Source: a virus
DNA: 29,953 nt
IMG/VR virus record: IMGVR_UViG_3300034190_003011
Coordinates: 1 to 29,953 of that record
Direction: 5' to 3' (one strand)
The position numbers and the translations under genes are program-made. Shown here piece after piece: positions 6,863 to 15,460 of this stretch; position 1 is the stretch's first letter, and each line of letters starts with the position of its first letter. The notes under the pieces were generated by a model, which did no database searches, had not been told where the DNA came from, and worked only from the letters and a program-made list of their open reading frames with translations.

Positions 6863-8199
6863 TATCTAACCTTAACTTTTTTGCCTCTCCTTTTATTTAT
6901 CTTGGCTTCTTGCACTCTTTTTCTTTGCATTTCGATTCTTTTTTGTTTTTCTTCAAGTTCTTTTTGTGCAATTTCCTCGACGGCTTTATCGTGAGCCTGT
7001 TTTTGTGCTTCCTCTTCCTTTGCTTTTTGCTGTCCCCACTGCTCATAATGTTTGAAGTTATTTACAATTCTTTCTCTGTGTTGTTCAGGAAAAATATTAT
7101 CTTGTAAAAGTTTCATACTACATTGTAAACCAAGCATCATGTCTCCTGCCTCCGCTGCCGTGGCGGCAACTTCATCATAAATCATCCAGTCATACATTTC
7201 TTTTTGTAAGAAAAGAATATCTCCCTCTGGGAATTGGATACCAAGAGCGGACTTAGCGAACATGTAACCCAAACGAGGATTACCGTTTTGGCGATGGATT
7301 CTAGACAACTGGTACAAAGGCTCAATCCTAGACGGTCTGTAGTTCCACGCTTGTAAGAAATGATCTTGTGCGACTGCCCACGCATCTGGTTTTTTTGACA
7401 TCATAGGCTCAATACAGCAACAAATACCGCAGCGATAGATGCAATACCAAACTTCCTCTTCCCATCCACCAGCCTCAGCCCGTTTTTGGTAAGCGTCATA
7501 TGCTTTTTCATAATCACCCGCGTCAAAGTATGATTGAGCAAGATAAAATTTGTATCTTAAATTATCAGGTTCATAATTTATATTTTCTGGATTTGTTAGG
7601 CAGTCGAGTAAGACCTCAGCATCATGTCTGTATTTTGCCTGCTGATCTTCACCAAATGCTTGAGTTCTATTTCCCATAGTTCTGGCATCAATGGCATAAT
7701 TACCAGCGATTCGATCTGCTTTGAAGTTTCCCTGTTTTTCTCTAAGTTCTGGAGCATCTGCGTATTCATGAACCACTCCGACATACTGCCATCCGACGTT
7801 ATTTCTAAAAATCTGATTACGCCACCAAGTAAAATCACCTCTCGCAATGTTTAGTGAATAGGTGTCTGCTTCACCAAAATTTTCAGGGTAAACAAAATCC
7901 CCAGCCACACGGTCATCAGCATCAATGACCCAAGAGTAATCCGCACCTCCCTTGTCTGCATTACGAAGGGATGCGGTCCTCGACTTGCCGAAGCCCTCCC
8001 ACGGGTGGTCGTACACAGTTCCGGGGATGTTATTTTTTTCACCCCACTCCTTGATAATTTCTTTAGTTCTATCGGTTGATCCTGTGTCTGTAATGTCGAA
8101 ACGATCAACGTAAGGTTTCATCGTATCAAGACACTCATGGATGATGTGTTCTTCATCTTTAACAATCATACAAAGGGTAACGGTTGGTCTACTCATCAT
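6862..8199 (-). CDS. GT2-family glycosyltransferase fused to TPR repeats and a basic coiled-coil tail
   Basis: 445 residues. The N-terminal ~200 residues are a GT-A fold glycosyltransferase: TLCMIVKDEE start, nucleotide-binding ITDTGSTDRT (36-45) and metal-binding VIDADDR (91-97). Residues about 205-370 contain TPR-like helices (YKFYLAQSYFDAGDYEKAYDAY; EPLYQLSRIHRQNGN). From about 385 the chain is a charged coiled coil ending in a strongly basic tail (INKRRGKKVKVR). GT2-TPR fusions are known for sugar transfer to proteins or surface glycans, with the TPR part often binding protein. Two adjacent ATGs (8199, 8196) follow an AAGGA. The stop overlaps the start of the collagen-like fibre gene (TAATG), which makes the fibre a plausible acceptor. 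The donor sugar cannot be deduced. Confidence 0.88.
   Translation of the reverse strand: MMSRPTVTLCMIVKDEEHIIHECLDTMKPYVDRFDITDTGSTDRTKEIIKEWGEKNNIPGTVYDHPWEGFGKSRTASLRNADKGGADYSWVIDADDRVAGDFVYPENFGEADTYSLNIARGDFTWWRNQIFRNNVGWQYVGVVHEYADAPELREKQGNFKADRIAGNYAIDARTMGNRTQAFGEDQQAKYRHDAEVLLDCLTNPENINYEPDNLRYKFYLAQSYFDAGDYEKAYDAYQKRAEAGGWEEEVWYCIYRCGICCCIEPMMSKKPDAWAVAQDHFLQAWNYRPSRIEPLYQLSRIHRQNGNPRLGYMFAKSALGIQFPEGDILFLQKEMYDWMIYDEVAATAAEAGDMMLGLQCSMKLLQDNIFPEQHRERIVNNFKHYEQWGQQKAKEEEAQKQAHDKAVEEIAQKELEEKQKRIEMQRKRVQEAKINKRRGKKVKVR
6894..6901 (-). promoter_or_regulatory. Possible T4-type late promoter ahead of the fibre gene
   Basis: On the minus strand the octamer GATAAATA, one mismatch from the T4 late consensus TATAAATA, ends 31 nt before the fibre ATG, inside the 3' end of the GT2-TPR gene. 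A virion gene would be expected to have late transcription. AT-rich octamers of this kind also occur by chance a few times in 30 kb, so support is weak. Confidence 0.25.
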
Positions 8200-9525
8200 T
8201 TAGTTCCTTGTTTCAAAAAATTTGTCCACCATTGAACAAACATATTTAGTCTGCTCTTCGGTGATGACTGGACTGGTTCCCAAGAAAAAAGTATCTTTCA
8301 TTACTTTAGTGGCGACTGGATACTTTGTTTTTGCATCTAAGTTAGGATATAAATGAGAGTACGCTGGCTGCAACAAAACATTTCCTGCGAAGTAGTTTCG
8401 AGTTTGAATTTTATTTTCCTCCATCCACAGGGTGAAATCTTTTCGATCAAAAGGTGAATTATCTTTTACTGTAAGTGGGAAGGCGAACCAAGATGGATCT
8501 GCTTTGTCTTGTGCTTTGGGTAAGTGGAAATATTCTTCGTATTTTTGAAATGTTTTCAGATATGCCTTGTAGTTTCTTTTTCTCAACTCAATGATTTCTT
8601 CAAGTTTATCCAACTGAACTAATCCCATCGCTGCCTGCAAATCCATAGGTTTTAAGTTGTAACCAATTTCTTCATAAACATATTTGTGGTCAAAAATTGT
8701 GTCTGGCATCGATTCAACCCAAGGCGAAAATCTTTTCCCACACATTCCGTTCTTGAGGCAAGATGCTTTTTCTCCAGCACAGTAACAACCTCGTCCCCAC
8801 TCTCGTAAAGACTTTACAACAACTTCCTCCTCTTTTGTTGAGCAGGCAACAAATCCACCCTCTCCCATCGTGATATGATGTGCAGGATAGAAAGAACAAG
8901 ACGCAAAATTACCAAAAGAGCCAAGCAACTTACCATCATACTTTGATCCCAAAGCATCACATGTGTCCTCTAGCAAAATCAAATCATAATCCTTAACAAT
9001 TTCCATGACTCGATCCATGTTTGGAGGGTTGCCCAAAACATGTGCAAACGTAATTGCCTTTGCCCCGCTTTTTGCAGCATCCTCAAGTTGATCCACATTC
9101 AAGTTAAGTGTATCAATCTCAATGTCAACAAATACAGGCTCATATCCATTCTGTAAAATCGGATTTAATGTAGTCGGGAACCCTGCCACTGGGGTGATAA
9201 TTTTTGTTCCTTCTTTGAAGTCATACAGACGTTTCGACTTGAGTGCAGAAATCATAAGCAAGTTCGCACTTGAGCCACTATTTGTTAACGCTCCATAACT
9301 CTTATCAAACCATGTCTTAAACTTTCGCTCAAAACGAATGCCTCTTTCGCCAAGCACTAACCAACCACCTAGTAGACACTCAATTGTTTTTACAAACTCC
9401 TCATCTGTAAAATATGGACCTGCGTATTGCACCCAGTCCCCTTCTTTCCATTCTTTTTTCTGACGATAATTAGATACTAATTCTCGGATGTCTTGTTCTT
9501 GTTTTTGGGATGTTAAGTTAACCAT
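8200..9525 (-). CDS. rfbH: RfbH/E1-type CDP-4-keto-6-deoxyglucose-3-dehydrase (DegT family, PLP and Fe-S)
   Basis: PLP- and [2Fe-2S]-dependent C-3 dehydration of a CDP-4-keto-6-deoxyhexose, the first committed step to 3,6-dideoxyhexoses. In the 441-residue product the usual aminotransferase Lys is replaced by His in SFYPAHHITMGEGG (211-224), the hallmark of dehydrases. Cys189-X57-Cys247-X1-Cys249 has exactly the spacing of the E1 iron-sulfur motif, followed by Cys256 and Cys262. Length also fits E1 (about 437) rather than the shorter colitose enzyme ColD. A GTG at 9540 is possible, but the ATG at 9525 has AAAGGTG upstream and is preferred. The E3-type ferredoxin reductase partner is not in the window. 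The downstream epimerase at 21485-22546 fits the same pathway. Confidence 0.9.
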   Translation of the reverse strand: MVNLTSQKQEQDIRELVSNYRQKKEWKEGDWVQYAGPYFTDEEFVKTIECLLGGWLVLGERGIRFERKFKTWFDKSYGALTNSGSSANLLMISALKSKRLYDFKEGTKIITPVAGFPTTLNPILQNGYEPVFVDIEIDTLNLNVDQLEDAAKSGAKAITFAHVLGNPPNMDRVMEIVKDYDLILLEDTCDALGSKYDGKLLGSFGNFASCSFYPAHHITMGEGGFVACSTKEEEVVVKSLREWGRGCYCAGEKASCLKNGMCGKRFSPWVESMPDTIFDHKYVYEEIGYNLKPMDLQAAMGLVQLDKLEEIIELRKRNYKAYLKTFQKYEEYFHLPKAQDKADPSWFAFPLTVKDNSPFDRKDFTLWMEENKIQTRNYFAGNVLLQPAYSHLYPNLDAKTKYPVATKVMKDTFFLGTSPVITEEQTKYVCSMVDKFFETRN

Positions 9526-9536
9526 AGTAGCACCTT

Positions 9537-10322
9537 TCACGAAGATTGTAGCATTCTATTTTTCAAACACAAATAAGTTTTTCTAATTCCTTCACACAAA
9601 CCGATACAATCGATTGGTAAATTTGATAACCCACAGTAAAACTCCGAGTCAAAATCACTTTTCATATCAATGTCAACTGTGTGTTCATCTAATTTGTTGA
9701 TCATATCTGCTATGTTTTTTAGGGTAAATTTGTCACCGTAAGTGGCATCAATTTGTTTTGGAGGATTTTTACACTCAATATAAAACTGCACCAATGAGCA
9801 TAAGTCCTCCATGTAAAAAAAGTCCATCAGTTTATTTTTGTGAATGATCATCGATTCTTTGTTCAAGTATCTCACAATGTTTGACTTGATAAATCTTCTG
9901 TCCAATTCATTTTCATCAAAAACTGCATATACTCTAATATTGTAAAAGTTATATTTTTCATACATTGACTCTGCGATAATCTTTTTACTAAGACCATACG
10001 GGGTATCAGTCCTATGAATCTCCGCACCAGAACCAAACGAAATAAATTTGTTGAAATGTTTTTTATTCTGAGATAGGTTATAATACATCATTAAGTTTTG
10101 TTGTAGTGTCATTTGACTCTCTTGCTGTAAACGATTACCGCCAGTGATCGCCGTGTGAATTACAACATCAAACTTTTTTCCTTTGAACCAATTACTTACC
10201 TCTAGTGGATTTGTTAAGTCAAAATCATCTCTGGTGACGGACGTAATATCATAGGTTGGAGATAGTTTATCACACAAACTTTTTGCTATGTATCCGTTGC
10301 CTCCTGTGATTAGAACTTTCAT
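9537..10322 (-). CDS. Extended SDR, RmlD/GDP-fucose-synthase-like NAD(P)-dependent reductase or epimerase
   Basis: 261 residues. Rossmann motif ITGGNGYIAKSL at 5-16 and the catalytic pair Tyr109/Lys113 in YGLSK are present. The stretch DFDLTNPLEVSNWFKGKKFDVVIHTA resembles the 'DITD..AV..ll....PDVVINAA' pattern of dTDP-4-dehydrorhamnose reductase (RmlD) and GDP-L-fucose synthase. It probably reduces or epimerises a 4-keto sugar nucleotide in the cytoplasm. Substrate is uncertain; it could be the 4-reductase for the RfbH pathway (a paratose or abequose synthase role) or make a precursor for another sugar. It overlaps the upstream GT2-like gene by ATGA, with GGAG about 10 nt before the ATG. Confidence 0.72.
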   Translation of the reverse strand: MKVLITGGNGYIAKSLCDKLSPTYDITSVTRDDFDLTNPLEVSNWFKGKKFDVVIHTAITGGNRLQQESQMTLQQNLMMYYNLSQNKKHFNKFISFGSGAEIHRTDTPYGLSKKIIAESMYEKYNFYNIRVYAVFDENELDRRFIKSNIVRYLNKESMIIHKNKLMDFFYMEDLCSLVQFYIECKNPPKQIDATYGDKFTLKNIADMINKLDEHTVDIDMKSDFDSEFYCGLSNLPIDCIGLCEGIRKTYLCLKNRMLQSS

Positions 10323-11170
10323 TTAAACAACTCTCCAGAATGGATACCCATACCCCAATCATTCATGTTTGGGATTCCATATTTTTCAACGGACTCTTTG
10401 ATAAATTTATATTTGTAGCCATTTTGCAAGTCATCTTTTTCATAAACCTTTTCATCTACCTTCAAGGGAATATGGATATTCGCGTACTCCCAATCAAAAT
10501 TATTTACGGAGTGATCATAACACTCCGGTGAAATAACACTCGCACCATGTTCACGATTAGCGACGTAATCAGAAATTTTCCAGTAATATTGTTTGACTCC
10601 CACAGTTTTTTTATCTAACCACTGTAAGTGAGCGATAAACAAATCTGGGAATCCAAAAGTAAAACTATGATCGCTAGATGGCACATGCTCTGAATGACTA
10701 AATGCCTCTTTGAACACACCTCTTTTTTCGTAGCAACCTATTCTTTCGTGAAAATTTACCCTCCACGGTCCATCAACTCTAATCGTATCTTTACTTGTGT
10801 ATTGAATCCATAGGGTCTTGAAAACACAATTTTTATTTTGCTCTAAAACAGTTTCAAGATCACTCTTAGTCATCTCTCCGTCAACATACTCATCTGTATC
10901 AAGACAAATAATCTTTTCACTATGTTTATGTGCTGCATCGTACAATTTTTGTCGAACGTCTGTTTCAACATCAAGGTCGCCATCTTTAAAATCAGTGGTC
11001 AAAATTTCAAGGATATTATACTTGTCTTTATTTTCAGTTAGGTACTCATATGTTCCGTCTGTGCATCTATCGCACATGAAAACAAATCCATCCGCATACT
11101 TTTGCCACTGAGGCAACATCTCCTTTATTAAAAACAACTCATTTCTTGTCATGGTGATTTGAACAATCAT
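10319..11170 (-). CDS. GT2/GT92-like glycosyltransferase
   Basis: 283 residues with GT-A features: MIVQITMTRNE start, a DRCTDGT motif (34-40) and metal-binding LDTDEYVDG (90-98), then ERIGCYEKRGVFKE and LFIAHLQWLDKK, typical of small glycosyltransferases in surface-glycan clusters that contain the 'DxDE' signature. It transfers an unknown sugar. A GTG at 11176 overlaps the AAGGAG, so the ATG at 11170 (5-nt spacing) is the likely start; it overlaps the sugar kinase stop by ATGA. Its stop overlaps the next SDR gene in the same way. No membrane segment is apparent, so it probably acts at the cytoplasmic face. Confidence 0.78.
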   Translation of the reverse strand: MIVQITMTRNELFLIKEMLPQWQKYADGFVFMCDRCTDGTYEYLTENKDKYNILEILTTDFKDGDLDVETDVRQKLYDAAHKHSEKIICLDTDEYVDGEMTKSDLETVLEQNKNCVFKTLWIQYTSKDTIRVDGPWRVNFHERIGCYEKRGVFKEAFSHSEHVPSSDHSFTFGFPDLFIAHLQWLDKKTVGVKQYYWKISDYVANREHGASVISPECYDHSVNNFDWEYANIHIPLKVDEKVYEKDDLQNGYKYKFIKESVEKYGIPNMNDWGMGIHSGELFK

Positions 11171-12114
11171 AGCCACTCCTTAATGTAATTAACCATACCT
11201 TTGAACGGTGTCGCTGACGTATCAATGATGACATCTTTACCATACATTTCTGAAAAAACTTGTTTGAGTGCTGGTAACTTTTTTGGGATACCGCCGGTCA
11301 ACTTAATTTTTGTTTTTTGTTCATCTGAAAAGTAAACACCATACTGCTCTACGAAACTCCGTACAAGAGATCCAAAAAAATTACTTTTCGTTAAAGAACA
11401 CTCATGCAAATTTGTAATACTACCTCCTCCGCCAAATGCAACAGATTGAGGAAAAATGTTTAGGTCAAATTTAATATTTGACTCTAAGATTTCATTGACT
11501 GTTAACTCATGCAATTGATCGAATAAGTCAACTCCTAACTCTGATAAAAATTTATCGTAGCATAAGAATGTTCTTCCGGCAGGGATATACTTGTTTACGA
11601 TAATTTGATTTTTTTGCTTAGTGATTACCTGTGATCCTGTCCCTATATTCACAACGTATTCATTATCATCAATTTCGATGCTGTTAATAACACAGTCCGT
11701 ATCACCAAGAGAACTATAGATAGGCACAGTATTGATGTAACCTAATAGATTCAATCCTGTCACATGTCCTCCATGATGTTCATGGGTGTGGTAGTAAGGT
11801 GACTCGTTGAAAAGACCGCTGATCAAACAAGACTTGTGAGTGTTATTTGGTTCACTTGATTTCCAAGAGTAATAGTTATCACCATGCCAACCGCCACCTA
11901 AAATAGAGCAACAAACAACTCGATCAAATTTTGTGCTTACGATACTGCGAAGCATTGACATCAGTTCTTTTCGTGATGAAACACTTTTTTCAACGAATGG
12001 AGATTTTATCATCTTTTGATCATAAATGGGTGACCACCGCTTCTCCGAAATGGTTGTGTCGTATGTTGCCAGTTTTAAAAATGACGCACCAAAATCAATC
12101 AAAAGATATCGCAC
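11167..12114 (-). CDS. FGGY/ASKHA-type sugar kinase, sedoheptulokinase-like but short
   Basis: 315 residues with the ASKHA phosphotransfer layout: N-terminal phosphate-1 loop LLIDFGASFLKLA (4-16), catalytic GDTDC (137-141) and phosphate-2 NIGTGSQV (156-163), then the adenosine-side KLTGGIPKKLPALKQ. The SLGDTDC...NIGTGSQ part recalls sedoheptulokinases (GD-x-C ... NISTS). Canonical FGGY kinases are about 480-500 residues, so this one is markedly shorter. The GTG at 12120 lies too close to the AAGGAG; the GTG at 12114 has 7-nt spacing and is chosen. It overlaps the cyclase gene by 20 nt, so the two are probably functionally paired: the kinase may make the phosphorylated substrate that a dehydroquinate-synthase-type enzyme needs as leaving group. 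Substrate is inferred. Confidence 0.72.
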   Translation of the reverse strand: MRYLLIDFGASFLKLATYDTTISEKRWSPIYDQKMIKSPFVEKSVSSRKELMSMLRSIVSTKFDRVVCCSILGGGWHGDNYYSWKSSEPNNTHKSCLISGLFNESPYYHTHEHHGGHVTGLNLLGYINTVPIYSSLGDTDCVINSIEIDDNEYVVNIGTGSQVITKQKNQIIVNKYIPAGRTFLCYDKFLSELGVDLFDQLHELTVNEILESNIKFDLNIFPQSVAFGGGGSITNLHECSLTKSNFFGSLVRSFVEQYGVYFSDEQKTKIKLTGGIPKKLPALKQVFSEMYGKDVIIDTSATPFKGMVNYIKEWL

Positions 12115-13114
12115 AAACACGCTCCTTGAATGATTTGTCTAATTTTGTCGGCACGAACTCAGTTAGTCCCGGCTCCCTTACAACAACTAACGTAATAACT
12201 CCGTCCTTTACCTTTTTGTCAGTCTTTGTGATTTCAAAAACTTGCTCCATATCACAACACTGTAATCTTGATAGAGAGGTGAACTTCTCTACCATCTCCG
12301 TAATTTTTGGGTTATTGTCAAAAAGTTGATTTATAATTTCAATACCAAGAAGCACGGCTTCACCATGACAGATAGAATAATTTGTTGCAGACTCAATTGA
12401 GTGACCAAACGAATGACCATAATTTAAAGATTTTCTCTCCAACAATTCAAACTCATCTTTTTCAACGACTTCTTTTTTGATTGCCAGTGAGTGATATATC
12501 TTTTCATCTAGGCTCAGACTATCAAACATATCGACATATTCTTCTCCACCGGTCAGAAAAAGTTTTACAATTTCACCGTGTCCCGATAGGATGTCTCTTT
12601 CTGAAAGTGTCTCCAAAAATTTCGTGTCGATCACCACTTTTTGGGGAGCAGAAAAAAGTGCCAACTGATTTTTGAAATCTTTGAAGTTTAGTGCTGTCTT
12701 ACCACCGATGCAACTGTCGCACTGTGAAAGTAAAGTTGTTGGATAGTATGTCCATTTTATACCTCTTTTAAACATCTTTGAGACAAAAGCACCAATGTCC
12801 TGTAAGATTCCTCCACCAATCACAATCAAAGTGTTTCCTTTATCGAAGTGAAACTTTAGTAACTTTTCACAGACGAGTAAAGCGGTTTCCATTGATTTAT
12901 TTTCTTCGGTTGCATCAATCTCAATCATTCTTTTGTGACTGATGTTGTAAAGACGTTTGACATTTGAATCAACCAAAACAACATCCTTATCGGTAAAGTT
13001 CAGACTTGCCGACTCAAATACTACGTCATAGTTTTCCGGGTGAGAGGTTACCGTCAACTTGTTTTTGTTTTCAAAACAAGGGGTAAACTCAGATTTGTTA
13101 ATAATAAAACTCAT
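12095..13114 (-). CDS. 3-dehydroquinate synthase-like sugar phosphate cyclase
   Basis: 339 residues with the full DHQ-synthase signature: NAD-binding IGGGILQDIGAFV (99-111), YPTTLLSQCDSCIGGKT (124-140), FKNQLALF (147-154), metal ligands Glu181 (GEIVK), His234 and His250 (HGEA), and the R-x-x-L-N-x-G-H-x-x-x-H block (227-238) that binds substrate. Family members catalyse NAD- and metal-dependent oxidation, phosphate elimination, reduction and carbocycle closure of a sugar phosphate. Retention of the Arg and Asn in that block favours a DAHP-like acidic substrate over sedoheptulose 7-phosphate, although the neighbouring kinase hints at the latter. A phage has no obvious need for shikimate synthesis, so a specialised surface cyclitol is more likely. 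It begins 1 nt after the SDR stop. Confidence 0.85.
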   Translation of the reverse strand: MSFIINKSEFTPCFENKNKLTVTSHPENYDVVFESASLNFTDKDVVLVDSNVKRLYNISHKRMIEIDATEENKSMETALLVCEKLLKFHFDKGNTLIVIGGGILQDIGAFVSKMFKRGIKWTYYPTTLLSQCDSCIGGKTALNFKDFKNQLALFSAPQKVVIDTKFLETLSERDILSGHGEIVKLFLTGGEEYVDMFDSLSLDEKIYHSLAIKKEVVEKDEFELLERKSLNYGHSFGHSIESATNYSICHGEAVLLGIEIINQLFDNNPKITEMVEKFTSLSRLQCCDMEQVFEITKTDKKVKDGVITLVVVREPGLTEFVPTKLDKSFKERVCAISFD

Positions 13115-13115
13115 G

Positions 13116-13733
13116 TCAAAAATTCCTCAAAGAGTATCCACCGTCGATAATAATATTTTGTCCAGTCATTGACTGATTATTATTGACTATGAACGAACAC
13201 ATTTTTGCAATGTCCTTTGGTTTGGTCATGCCCAAGGGAATATATTCGTCCAAACTATTTATCCTGTCCTTAGAGTTGTTTTCAAAGGTCATTTTAGTTT
13301 CTACGAAGCCCGGAGAAACCATGTTAACCTTTATGTCTTCGTTGGACATCTCTAGTGCTAATGTTTTTACTGCACCGAGAAGGGCGTGTTTAGACATTGA
13401 GTATTGTATTCTACCCTCTTTGGTGTGAGTGGCGTACAAAGATCCCACCGCTATGATATTCGCACCTCTGTTAAATTCAACGTGTGAGCAAAGGTTCAAA
13501 AAACTAAAAGTATTAACTTGAAAAAGTTTACTTAGTTCTTCGGGGTCAATCTGATTGTATGGCTTCACAAAGTTTACACCTGCGCAATGAATTAGACCAT
13601 CAAAAACACCATCAATAGCAAAACTATCTGTCAAGTTCAACTCTTTTGACGATGGTGAAACAACATCACAGTCCAATTCATCGATAATGGATTTACCGAT
13701 GCCGCCGCTACCTCCTGTGACTAAAATACGCAT
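13116..13733 (-). CDS. Classical short-chain dehydrogenase/reductase (SDR)
   Basis: 205 residues, short for a classical SDR. The cofactor motif GGSGGIG (7-13), NAG-equivalent CAGVN (50-54), catalytic Ser98 and Tyr111-x3-Lys115 (YSMSK), then VSPGFVETKM and the C-terminal GQNIIIDGGYSL all match. It is probably an NAD(P)-dependent oxidoreductase acting on a keto sugar or cyclitol made by its neighbours. A TTG at 13739 is possible, but the ATG at 13733 places the start directly before the Rossmann strand and leaves a 2-nt gap after the ThDP gene. The ribosome binding site is poor, suggesting coupling to the upstream gene. Confidence 0.88.
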   Translation of the reverse strand: MRILVTGGSGGIGKSIIDELDCDVVSPSSKELNLTDSFAIDGVFDGLIHCAGVNFVKPYNQIDPEELSKLFQVNTFSFLNLCSHVEFNRGANIIAVGSLYATHTKEGRIQYSMSKHALLGAVKTLALEMSNEDIKVNMVSPGFVETKMTFENNSKDRINSLDEYIPLGMTKPKDIAKMCSFIVNNNQSMTGQNIIIDGGYSLRNF

Positions 13734-13735
13734 TG

Positions 13736-15460
13736 TCAAATAGTATCAGCAATTTGCATGTCTGTCAATGATCCGGGTATAATTTTTCCATCCTCACCGA
13801 CACCTTTGTGCATGACTTTGGGTTCATGTTTTTCATTTGGGTGGGTAAAAATTTCCATGATACATGGTCCGTCAATAGACATCATTTCTTTCAATTCATT
13901 TTTGATGTTATCATTTTTTGTCATTTTAAGATATGGGATGCCAAAAGCCTTTGCTACTTTTTCATACGAAGGTATTGTTACTCCCGTTTCTGGACCGCTG
14001 GCAAACTCCTGACCCGAAAAAAAAGATTCTTGAGTCATTTTTATAGAGAGGTAGCCATCATTATTAATAATCATTAGTTTGATCGGAAGTTTTTGACTCA
14101 CGACAGTTTCAAGTTCTTGAAGATTCATCATCAAACTACCGTCCCCTTCAATGCAGATGACATCTTTTCTATCATTACCCACACATGCTCCAATCGCCGC
14201 AGGCAAGCCAAAGCCCATGCTGGCACAACCAACATTTGTAAAAAGCCTTTGGTTTTTGTTTAGCCTATACATTTGCAACGTAACAACATGGGCAGTGCCG
14301 TTGCTTGTGACAATTGGAGTGTCTCCAAATACGTCGGGAGCCTGATTAATTAGGTTATAGAAACTAGTGTGACTTTTCAAGTTTTCATGTTTTCTGTGGA
14401 CGTACTCCTGAGACTCTCTGATTTTTTGTGTCTCATTGATCCAGTCACTTATTTCCATTTGTGGTACTTTGATATTATCAAAAAAATCATTAAGGTCGCT
14501 TTGATATGATAGTTCAACATCAAACTTGTGTTTTCTAATTTCACTAACATCAACATCGACTATGACCTTTTTAGATTTTGGTGAAAACTCTGGTATATTA
14601 TAGCCAGTCATTTTGACAGGTAAACGTGAACCTAAGCATAAAATTAAATCACACTCTTGAACAATCTGATTTGATGTCAATTGTCCTAAAATGCCAATCC
14701 GACCACAGTAGTTTTTCAGGGTGTTGTCAACAACATCAACACCAGAGTGTGGACCGGTTACCACGGGTATGTTTGTTTTTTTCAAAAAATGATCTAACTT
14801 GTCATAGGTGTTCGATAGCCTAACCCCGTTGCCTACAATGATCAGTGGTTTTTTAGATTCTTCGAGTAATTTTTCCAACGCAATGTAATTTTTGGCTTTT
14901 TTAGATAGTTTATTGTATGGGATGAAACTACCTTCGCTTACTTTGATGTCAGCACCCTGTATGTCAAGCGGAATGTCGATCCAAGTTGGTCCGGGTCTTC
15001 CTGTCTTGGCAAGGGCATGTGCCTTTTTTACTTCGTGTATGATGTCTTGTGGGTTCTCGATCATCACAGAATACTTTGTCATGTTTTTAACACAACTAAT
15101 AATATCAAACTCTTGATCGCCAATCTGTCTACATCCAGTGCCTCTTGATATTTGATTCAGCGGAACTTGACCTGAGATAATAACACTTGGGATACTATCA
15201 AGCCACATACCCAACAACCCTGTCAGTGTGTTAGTCCCACCCGGTCCTGTTGTCACGATGTTCAAAGACATTTTACCAGATTGACGATAGTAGCCTTCAC
15301 TAGCCATCAAAACAGACTGCTCATGGTGAGGGCATATTGTTTGTAGTTTTGATTTACGCAGCGAATCAATCAGGTGAATGCACCCACCGCCCGATATGGT
15401 AAAGCAGGTATCCACCTCATTTCTTTTAAAATATTCAATAACAAAGTCTGAAACTTTCAT
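13736..15460 (-). CDS. Acetolactate-synthase-like ThDP-dependent enzyme
   Basis: 574 residues, the length of a full ThDP enzyme with PYR, central and PP domains. The activating Glu47 lies in PHHEQSV; TTGPGGTNTLTG and GTGCRQIGDQEFD follow the acetolactate synthase order; the central domain is at about 185-340; the ThDP/Mg motif GDGSLMMN...NND spans about 439-468. Family members decarboxylate pyruvate and transfer the two-carbon unit. Clusters making branched sugars use such an enzyme (YerE) to add an acetyl branch to a CDP-3,6-dideoxy-4-keto-hexose, and an RfbH gene lies in this operon. No regulatory small subunit is present, so branched-chain amino acid synthesis is unlikely. Its ATG overlaps the NeuB-like stop (TAATG). 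The specific reaction is inference. Confidence 0.87.
   Translation of the reverse strand: MKVSDFVIEYFKRNEVDTCFTISGGGCIHLIDSLRKSKLQTICPHHEQSVLMASEGYYRQSGKMSLNIVTTGPGGTNTLTGLLGMWLDSIPSVIISGQVPLNQISRGTGCRQIGDQEFDIISCVKNMTKYSVMIENPQDIIHEVKKAHALAKTGRPGPTWIDIPLDIQGADIKVSEGSFIPYNKLSKKAKNYIALEKLLEESKKPLIIVGNGVRLSNTYDKLDHFLKKTNIPVVTGPHSGVDVVDNTLKNYCGRIGILGQLTSNQIVQECDLILCLGSRLPVKMTGYNIPEFSPKSKKVIVDVDVSEIRKHKFDVELSYQSDLNDFFDNIKVPQMEISDWINETQKIRESQEYVHRKHENLKSHTSFYNLINQAPDVFGDTPIVTSNGTAHVVTLQMYRLNKNQRLFTNVGCASMGFGLPAAIGACVGNDRKDVICIEGDGSLMMNLQELETVVSQKLPIKLMIINNDGYLSIKMTQESFFSGQEFASGPETGVTIPSYEKVAKAFGIPYLKMTKNDNIKNELKEMMSIDGPCIMEIFTHPNEKHEPKVMHKGVGEDGKIIPGSLTDMQIADTI

Noticed and set aside
6123-6869. 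Long plus-strand open frame of 248 codons, Pro/Val/Ser-rich.
   Set aside because: It is the antisense of the Gly/Thr-rich fibre gene; its composition is the mirror of collagen-like codons and it has no recognisable domain.
8200-9525. Colitose enzyme ColD (GDP-4-keto-6-deoxymannose 3-dehydratase).
   Set aside because: ColD also has His in place of Lys but is shorter and lacks the iron-sulfur cysteines; here Cys189-X57-Cys247-X1-Cys249 is present, as in E1/RfbH.
12095-13114. True shikimate-pathway AroB boosting host aromatic synthesis.
   Set aside because: Embedded in a glycan operon between an SDR and a sugar kinase, with no other shikimate genes; context favours a specialised cyclase, although residue conservation alone cannot exclude it.
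13736-15460. Acetolactate synthase for branched-chain amino acids.
   Set aside because: No regulatory small subunit or other ilv genes; it is coupled to NeuB-like and SDR genes instead.
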